Source: Pseudorhizobium xiangyangii
Lineage (GTDB): Bacteria; Pseudomonadota; Alphaproteobacteria; Rhizobiales; Rhizobiaceae
Reading direction: 5' to 3'
Length of the DNA stretch: 64,000 nucleotides
NCBI RefSeq assembly: GCF_020531965.1
Contig: NZ_JAJAWH010000003.1
Coordinates: 62,001-126,000 of the forward strand
Positions 58,809-64,000 of the stretch are shown in pieces. Position 1 is the first letter of the stretch; the number at the start of each line of letters is the position of its first letter. Below the pieces are notes generated by a model. It saw only the letters and a program-made list of their open reading frames with translations, was not told where the DNA came from and made no database searches. The translations under genes and the position numbers were made by a program.

Positions 58809-58970
58809 ATGGGCAAGCCCATCGCACTGTTTTTTGCGTGTGCGGCACTTACCATCCTCGTCGGCTCCTTCATCGCACCGCAGACGGGTGCGGCTGGAAA
58901 CGACTGCGCTCCTGCCTATGGCGTCGATCCCTGCGCGACCGGTTCGGTCCCGTCGAAGTCTTCCCGCTAA
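58809..58970 (+). CDS. Small 53-residue protein with N-terminal membrane/export helix
   Basis: ATG at 58809 preceded by AAAGG, then 53 codons and TAA at 58968-58970. Residues 5-22 (IALFFACAALTILVGSFI) are a hydrophobic signal or anchor, followed by a short exposed tail with two cysteines (NDCAPAYGVDPCATGS). The cysteines are 11 apart, a spacing that could form a disulfide in the periplasm. Too short for the usual family search; I do not recognise it. It lies between the NDUFA9-like gene and the TRAP operon; its promoter is not clear. Confidence 0.6.
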   Translation: MGKPIALFFACAALTILVGSFIAPQTGAAGNDCAPAYGVDPCATGSVPSKSSR

Positions 58971-59121
58971 GCAAAATCCACTGTTCTTCAATTTGTACTC
59001 TATCGAGTAGGGCCCATGCATTTGGGACCCAAGTGATAGTCATGTATTGAAGTCACCGTTCTTTTCCACAATACTCCTCCTGGGAGAAGGGCAAGAGCCC
59101 GCCCATTGGGAGGAGAAATCG

Positions 59122-60255
59122 ATGGAAAAGTCTGACAAGGCAGCGCATACGCGCCGCTCATTCCTGAAAATTGGCGCAACCGCAGGTGGCGTTGCCGCAG
59201 GCACGCTAGCCGCTCCAGCCGTGCTAGCACAATCGCCTATCGTCATGAAAATGCAGACCTCGTGGCCCGCATCGGACATCTGGATGGAGTTTGCCCGCCA
59301 GTATACCGAGCGAGTCCAGGCCATGTCCGGAGGGCGGCTGACCGTTGACCTTCTCCCGGCAGGATCGGTGGTCGGCGCGTTCCAGGTTCTGGATGCCTGC
59401 CATGACGGCGTCATCGACGCAGCGCACTCGGTGCCGGCTTATTGGTACGGCAAGCACAAGGCCGCGTCGCTGTTCGGAACAGGACCGGTTTTCGGCGGCT
59501 CGGCGACGACCATGCTGTCATGGTTCTATTCCGGTGGCGGAGCTGAGTTCTATCGCGAACTGCAACAGGACATCCTCAGCCTCAACGTCGTCGGCTTCAT
59601 GGGCTTCCCGATGTTTGCCCAGCCCTTCGGCTGGTTCAAGGGCGAAGTTGCAACCGTCGATGACATCAACGGCTTCAAATACCGCACCGTCGGCCTTGCA
59701 GCCGATCTGATGCAGGCCATGGGAATGTCCGTCGCCCAGTTGCCGGGCGGCGAAATCGTTCCGGCAATGGAGCGCGGCGTTATCGACGCGTTCGAATTCA
59801 ACAATCCGTCGTCGGACATTCGCTTCGGCGCACAGGACGTGGCGAAGCACTACTACCTTGCGTCCTACCACCAGGCGTCGGAATGCTTCGAGTTCATCTT
59901 CAACAGGGACTTCTACGACGACCTCGATCCCGATTTGCAGGCGATCGTACGCTATGCGGTGGAGGCAGCCTCGACCGCCAACACGGCATCGGCAATGGAC
60001 AACTATTCCGCCGATCTCGTGAAGCTCAGGGACGAGCATAAGGTGAACCTGCACCGTACACCGCAGGAAATCCTCGATGCCCAGATCAAGGCCTGGGACG
60101 ACCTGATCGTGGAACTCGAGAAGGACGCCTTCATGAAGAAGGTGCTCGACAGCCAGCGAGCCTGGGTTGAGCGCGTCACCTACTTCGAGTTGATGGCCGC
60201 TCCGGATTACAAGCTCGCCTACAATCACCACTTCCCGGACAAGCTGAAACTCTGA
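59122..60255 (+). CDS. TRAP transporter substrate-binding protein (TakP/FcbT1-like)
   Basis: 377 residues from the ATG at 59122 with GGAGGAG upstream (the frame is open from a TTG at 59047). A twin-arginine signal is present: THTRRSFLK-type RRSFLK at 11-16, then a hydrophobic segment and cut near residue 36 (LAAPAVLA). The mature domain is DctP-like: MKMQTSWPASDIW, and the substrate-binding Arg188 in GFKYRTVG. The group binds alpha-keto or aromatic acids in TakP/FcbT1; the ligand here is unknown. First gene of a dctPQM-type operon. Confidence 0.9.
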   Translation: MEKSDKAAHTRRSFLKIGATAGGVAAGTLAAPAVLAQSPIVMKMQTSWPASDIWMEFARQYTERVQAMSGGRLTVDLLPAGSVVGAFQVLDACHDGVIDAAHSVPAYWYGKHKAASLFGTGPVFGGSATTMLSWFYSGGGAEFYRELQQDILSLNVVGFMGFPMFAQPFGWFKGEVATVDDINGFKYRTVGLAADLMQAMGMSVAQLPGGEIVPAMERGVIDAFEFNNPSSDIRFGAQDVAKHYYLASYHQASECFEFIFNRDFYDDLDPDLQAIVRYAVEAASTANTASAMDNYSADLVKLRDEHKVNLHRTPQEILDAQIKAWDDLIVELEKDAFMKKVLDSQRAWVERVTYFELMAAPDYKLAYNHHFPDKLKL

Positions 60256-60333
60256 CTATCTCCACTGGCGTGCATTGAACGGCAGGAGCATCCGCTCCTG
60301 CCGACTTCCACCCATTACGGAAAGACGTCATTG

Positions 60334-60918
60334 ATGCTGGCATTCATTCGTTTTGCCGACGCCACGTCGGCTTGGTTCGGCAAGGCGTTTGCCTGGCTGA
60401 TCATCCTCATGACTTTTGGCACAAGCTACGAAGTTTTCGTGCGTTACCTGCTCAACAAGCCCACGCCGTGGGCTCTTGATCTATCCTTCATCATGTACGG
60501 CACACTGTTCATGATGGGCGGCGCCTACACACTCTCGCTCGGCGGCCACGTACGCGGCGACTTCCTCTACCGGCTGTGGAGGCCGCGGACGCAGGCGATG
60601 CTGGATCTCGTCCTCTACCTGTTTTTCTTCTTTCCCGGCGTTACGGCGCTCATCTTCTCCGGCTGGAAATATGCCTCCCGTTCCTGGGGCTACGGTGAAG
60701 TGAGCATTAACAGCCCGGCCGGCATCCCGATCTACCAGTTCAAGACCGTCATGGTCGCAGCAGGCATTCTGCTTTTCATCCAGGGCATAGCCCAGGTGTT
60801 CAGGTGCATTCTGTGCATTCGCGACGGGCGCTGGTTCGAAGCTGAAGTGGATGTCGAAGAGACCGAGGCAATCCTTATTCGGGAAAAGCAAGCAGAACTG
60901 GCCGGGGGAAAGAAATGA
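60334..60918 (+). CDS. TRAP transporter small membrane subunit (DctQ)
   Basis: 194 residues; TTG at 60331 and ATG at 60334 are both possible starts, and I use the ATG. Four membrane helices, with the family segment EVFVRYLLNKPTPWALDLSFIMYGTLFMMGGAY near 33-65, which is strongly conserved in DctQ. The C-terminus is charged and cytoplasmic. The stop overlaps the DctM start by 4 nt (60915-60918). Confidence 0.92.
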   Translation: MLAFIRFADATSAWFGKAFAWLIILMTFGTSYEVFVRYLLNKPTPWALDLSFIMYGTLFMMGGAYTLSLGGHVRGDFLYRLWRPRTQAMLDLVLYLFFFFPGVTALIFSGWKYASRSWGYGEVSINSPAGIPIYQFKTVMVAAGILLFIQGIAQVFRCILCIRDGRWFEAEVDVEETEAILIREKQAELAGGKK

Positions 60919-62333
60919 CTGATCCGCAAGTGGCCATGTTGATGCTTGGCCTGTTCATCTTCATCATATTTTTGGGCTTTCCCATCGCCTTCACGCTGAT
61001 GGCCATGGGTATCGGCTTCGGATATTACGCCTATTACGAGCCATCCCGCATGTGGCGGGCATTCAACCGGCTGGACGAAAACGCAGGCGGTTGGGACAGC
61101 ACCAGTCTCTGGGTCGAAGGCTTCTTCAACAACCGCATATTCGACCTCTTCGTCAACCAGACCTATAGCGTGATGGCGAACGACGTGCTGACGGCAATCC
61201 CGCTGTTCCTGTTCATGGGGTACATCGTCGAACGGGCGAACATCGTGGACCGGCTGTTCAGTACGCTGAACGTCGCCTCGAAGAACGTCCCCGGTTCGAT
61301 GGGCGTTGCAGCACTAATCACCTGCGGCCTGTTCGCGACCGCCACCGGTATCGTCGGTGCCGTGGTGACCCTGATGGGCCTGCTTGCCTTCCCGGCAATG
61401 CTGAAAGCGCGCTACAATCACTCTTTCGCCTCCGGGATCATCTGCGCTGGCGGCACGCTCGGCATCCTGATCCCGCCCTCGATCATGCTGATCGTCTATG
61501 CGGCGACGTCGGGGGTCTCCATCGTTCGATTGTATGCGGGCGCGCTCATCCCCGGATTCCTGCTGCTCGGCCTCTACCTCGCCTACGTGGTGATCCGGTC
61601 TATCCTTCAGCCGAGCGTGGCACCCAAGCCAACGGCAGAGGAGGTGCCGGACGTACCGTTCCTGAAGCTCGCCTTCATGATCATGACGTCGTTCTTCCCG
61701 TTGGCCTTTCTGATCCTCGCCGTGCTCGGTTCCATCCTCTTCGGTCTTGCCACGCCGTCGGAAGCGGCCTCGATCGGGGCCCTCGGCGGCTTGGTGCTCG
61801 CGGTAGCCTATCGCGCACTCACGTGGGACCGCATCAGGCAAAGCGTCTACCTGACGATCCGTACCTCGGCGATGGTGTGCTGGTTGTTCGTGGGGTCTTA
61901 TACGTTCGCGTCGGTCTTCGCGTATCTCGGAGGAGAACAGGTGATCTCCAGCTTCGTCCAGGGGCTGGATCTGACACCGCTGCAATTCCTTCTCCTGGCG
62001 CAGCTGATCATCTTCCTGCTCGGCTGGCCCCTGGAATGGTCCGAGATAATCGTGATCTTCGTGCCCATCTTCCTGCCTTTGCTGCCGATGTTCGGGATCG
62101 ATCCGCTGTTCTTCGGGATCCTTGTGGCGCTCAACCTGCAGACTGCGTTCCTGACGCCACCGATGGCGATGTCGGCGTACTACCTGAAAGGGATAGCGCC
62201 GCCCTACGTGCAACTGACAGAGATTTTCCGGGGCATGCTGCCCTTCGTGGGCCTGGTGCTTCTGAGCATGGTGCTGGTCTACATGTTCCCGCAGCTGGTC
62301 TTCTACCTGCCGGACCAAGTCTACGGCCGCTGA
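60915..62333 (+). CDS. TRAP transporter large membrane subunit (DctM)
   Basis: 472 residues, about 12-13 membrane helices, DctM/FcbT3 type. Family segments include LGILIPPSIMLIVYAATSGVS near 185-205 and LFVGSYTFASVFAYLGG. It couples sodium entry to import of the ligand delivered by the binding protein. Its ATGA overlaps dctQ. It ends 81 nt before a 54-residue ORF with its own ribosome-binding site. Confidence 0.93.
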   Translation: MTDPQVAMLMLGLFIFIIFLGFPIAFTLMAMGIGFGYYAYYEPSRMWRAFNRLDENAGGWDSTSLWVEGFFNNRIFDLFVNQTYSVMANDVLTAIPLFLFMGYIVERANIVDRLFSTLNVASKNVPGSMGVAALITCGLFATATGIVGAVVTLMGLLAFPAMLKARYNHSFASGIICAGGTLGILIPPSIMLIVYAATSGVSIVRLYAGALIPGFLLLGLYLAYVVIRSILQPSVAPKPTAEEVPDVPFLKLAFMIMTSFFPLAFLILAVLGSILFGLATPSEAASIGALGGLVLAVAYRALTWDRIRQSVYLTIRTSAMVCWLFVGSYTFASVFAYLGGEQVISSFVQGLDLTPLQFLLLAQLIIFLLGWPLEWSEIIVIFVPIFLPLLPMFGIDPLFFGILVALNLQTAFLTPPMAMSAYYLKGIAPPYVQLTEIFRGMLPFVGLVLLSMVLVYMFPQLVFYLPDQVYGR

Positions 62334-62414
62334 CCAGGCCGCGTTGTGGAGACCGCCGCGCAAACTCTCGCGGCGGTCCCGAAATAACTGCAACCCAAAG
62401 GAGGAAGTTCGGAC

Positions 62415-62579
62415 ATGCAAAACCGGATCCTGGCCTTGCTCGCATTCTTAACGCTGTGCGCGTTCCTCGCCGTGTTCTTCTGGCGCGTGCCGCGTGTCGA
62501 TTTGGGTATCCTGTTCGCCGTTACCCTGGCAATGACCGCCTATGACTTCCTGTTCCATCATAACAGTGACCGCCACTGA
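62415..62579 (+). CDS. Small 54-residue two-helix membrane protein in the TRAP operon
   Basis: The ATG at 62415 has AAAGGAGG 10 nt upstream. The frame has 54 codons and ends TGA (62577-62579), next to the convergent uppP stop at 62580. Two hydrophobic segments are clear: ILALLAFLTLCAFLAVFFW at about 5-23 and ILFAVTLAMTAYDFLF at about 32-47, ending in HHNSDRH. The gene follows the TRAP large subunit by 81 nt on the same strand, so it is probably a TRAP-associated or accessory membrane peptide. I know no named family. Confidence 0.7.
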   Translation: MQNRILALLAFLTLCAFLAVFFWRVPRVDLGILFAVTLAMTAYDFLFHHNSDRH

Positions 62580-63386
62580 TCAGCCTAGAAACAGCAGCCC
62601 GATCAGACCGACGCTGCCCACGGCAATCCGCCACCAGGCGAAAAGGGCGTAGCCTCGGTTGGATACGAAATCCAGGAGAGAGCGCACGACCAAGAGTGCC
62701 GTGATGAAGGCGGCGATGAAGCCAACTGCAATCACTGCGGCGTCATCGACGCTGATCGCCGCCCGGTTCTTGTAGAGATCGAGCGTGAAGGCACCGAGCA
62801 TCGTCGGCATGGCAAGAAAGAAGGAGAATTCTGCCGCAGATCGTTTGTCGGTTCCCATCAGCAGCGAGCCGACGATCGTGGCCCCCGATCGTGACGTTCC
62901 CGGCACCATGGCAAGGCACTGGAAGAGACCGATCTTGAAAGCGAGCGACGGCGGGTAGTCCATGACGTCCGTGTATTTTGGCTGGAACTTCATGCGATCC
63001 ACAGCCAGCAGGACGAAGCCCCCGAGAATGAGGACGACGCACATCAGCGCCGGCGTCTCGAAGAGGACCGACTTGATGAAGCCATGGGCGAACACGCCGA
63101 TGACTGCAGCTGGCAGAAACGCGAGCAGGACAGTTACGACAAAACGCCTGGCCCGGGCACTGTTGGGAATATCACGCGCGATATTCAGCAGCCGGTGGAA
63201 ATAGACGAGCAGGACCGCCATGATCGCGCCCAACTGGATCAGCACTGCGAACGTATTGCCGGGAGATTTGAAGCCCAGGAATTGCCCGGCCAAGAGCACA
63301 TGCGCGGTCGAGGACACGGGTATGAACTCCGTCAGTCCCTCGATTAATCCGAGAACGAGGGCACTGACGATCGATTGTTCCGGCAT
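62580..63386 (-). CDS. uppP: Undecaprenyl-diphosphatase UppP (BacA)
   Basis: 268 residues with about 8 membrane helices. Both active-site blocks are present: [18 protein letters not shown] at about 14-31 (E-rich motif with Ser) and [17 protein letters not shown] near 163-179 (PGxSRSxxT). It dephosphorylates undecaprenyl diphosphate to recycle the peptidoglycan carrier lipid; overproduction gives bacitracin resistance. Convergent with the TRAP operon (stops abut), and divergent from the GST gene. Confidence 0.96.
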   Translation of the reverse strand: MPEQSIVSALVLGLIEGLTEFIPVSSTAHVLLAGQFLGFKSPGNTFAVLIQLGAIMAVLLVYFHRLLNIARDIPNSARARRFVVTVLLAFLPAAVIGVFAHGFIKSVLFETPALMCVVLILGGFVLLAVDRMKFQPKYTDVMDYPPSLAFKIGLFQCLAMVPGTSRSGATIVGSLLMGTDKRSAAEFSFFLAMPTMLGAFTLDLYKNRAAISVDDAAVIAVGFIAAFITALLVVRSLLDFVSNRGYALFAWWRIAVGSVGLIGLLFLG

Positions 63387-63547
63387 TCTTCATCCTTTGT
63401 TTGATGGTTCCACGGCAAGGTTGCCGGAACCGGAGTTGGTTGTTTTCTTGCCTTGCCCCTTACCAAACCCATATAGCTGCGGTATTGCGCAGCTAAGCGC
63501 CGCAGCCGCAAATCTTCCTATATCGTATTCGTAAAGCTCACGTATCT

Positions 63548-64000
63548 ATGCCCACGCTCTTTCACCATCCAATGTCGTCGAGTTCGCGATTCGTCCGCCT
63601 TATCCTCGCGGAATATGGCTTTCCGGCGGAATTCGTAGAAGAACAGCCATGGGAAAGGCGCCGGGAGTTCCTGGCCCTGAACCCGGCTGGAACGCTGCCT
63701 GTCTACGTCGATGACAGCATGCGGGCGCTCTGCGGACCGAATATCCTGATGGAATTCCTCGACGAAACGCACGGCGTCCTCAAGCGCGACCGGCGCCTTC
63801 TGGCCGAAGATCCTTTCCAGCGAGCGGAAATCCGGCGACTGACGGATTGGTTCCTGACGAAGATGGAACAGGACGTCACGCGACCGCTGGTCCGCGAGCG
63901 CGTCTACAAACTGCAGATGACAGCGGCCCAAGGTGGTGGCGCGCCCGATTCCAAGGCGTTGCGCACGGCGCGCGCCAATATCAAGCAGCATATGAAATAC
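63548..64000 (+). CDS. Glutathione S-transferase family protein, N-terminal 151 residues (cut by window edge)
   Basis: ATG at 63548; the frame is open to the edge. The N-terminal thioredoxin-like domain has MPTLFHHPMSSSSRFVRLILAEYG, a start and Ser-rich catalytic region of the bacterial GST type, and LNPAGTLPVYVDD with cis-Pro near 52-53. The alpha-helical domain begins near residue 90 (AEDPFQRAEIRRLTDWF). Substrate unknown. The gene next to uppP is the same in other rhizobia. Confidence 0.88.
   Translation, partial: MPTLFHHPMSSSSRFVRLILAEYGFPAEFVEEQPWERRREFLALNPAGTLPVYVDDSMRALCGPNILMEFLDETHGVLKRDRRLLAEDPFQRAEIRRLTDWFLTKMEQDVTRPLVRERVYKLQMTAAQGGGAPDSKALRTARANIKQHMKY

Overview
This is a 64-kb piece of an alphaproteobacterial chromosome, almost certainly from the family Rhizobiaceae (Rhizobium, Agrobacterium, Sinorhizobium/Ensifer and relatives). 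The evidence is gene content and order: glnD, mutS, a long malic enzyme with a phosphotransacetylase-like tail, olsB (ornithine lipids), pmtA (phosphatidylcholine), ugpBAEC and a rhizobial dnaA/rpsT neighbourhood. The coding sequence is GC-rich, so nearly every real gene has long open frames on the opposite strand. There are no rRNA or tRNA genes, insertion sequences, prophage genes or CRISPR arrays that I can see. Most of the window is core chromosome, and the accessory interest lies in a few modules set between conserved genes.

Layout. 1-2.6 kb: fur (cut by the edge), rimI, tsaB, a NifU-like Fe-S carrier and a UspA protein, all on the minus strand. 2.7-12 kb: trpS, a lone plus-strand exported M15-type peptidase, then murJ-glnD (overlapping) and mutS. 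12-20 kb: malic enzyme, olsB, a soluble hybrid histidine kinase, an overlapping lspA/SpoU-methyltransferase/class I methyltransferase operon, and a CoxG-like protein. 20-27 kb: hpf-ptsN converging on grpE-hrcA, then rph, a VOC protein, rdgB and hemW. 26.6-33 kb: a methyltransferase, a LysE exporter, dnaA, an 838-bp non-coding stretch, rpsT, enoyl-CoA hydratase and mutM. 32.7-38 kb: ubiE-ubiB, a Zn amidohydrolase, coaBC and a YjbR-like gene. 38-47 kb: a class II amidotransferase, otsB-otsA, prfC, dut, a second LysE exporter, cysK and a YifB/ComM ATPase. 47-54 kb: gshB, ugpBAEC, yraN-rsmI. 54-58.6 kb: dnaN, pmtA, a variant histidine-phosphatase protein, pyrF, a DUF1330 protein and an NDUFA9-like dehydrogenase. 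58.8-64 kb: two very small membrane-type genes flanking a three-gene TRAP transporter, then uppP and a glutathione S-transferase cut by the edge.

How it fits together. Phosphate economy recurs: ugpBAEC (glycerol-3-phosphate uptake) has a four-unit, 11-bp-phased Pho-box array upstream of ugpB, and olsB (phosphorus-free ornithine lipid) has a weaker two-unit candidate. pmtA adds membrane-lipid control. glnD and ptsN represent nitrogen control, although rpoN, the usual neighbour of hpf-ptsN, is not beside them here. Replication and repair genes (dnaA, dnaN, mutS, mutM), osmoprotection (otsBA) and cell-wall lipid II handling (murJ, uppP, lspA) are spread through the window.

I found no convincing new multi-gene defence or biosynthetic system. 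The best candidates for something under-described are the 54-residue membrane protein at the end of the TRAP operon, the Pho-box array with the ugpB/ugpA hairpin, the HK with a degenerate receiver beside olsB, and a 10-codon upstream ORF joined to rsmI by a TTGA overlap.
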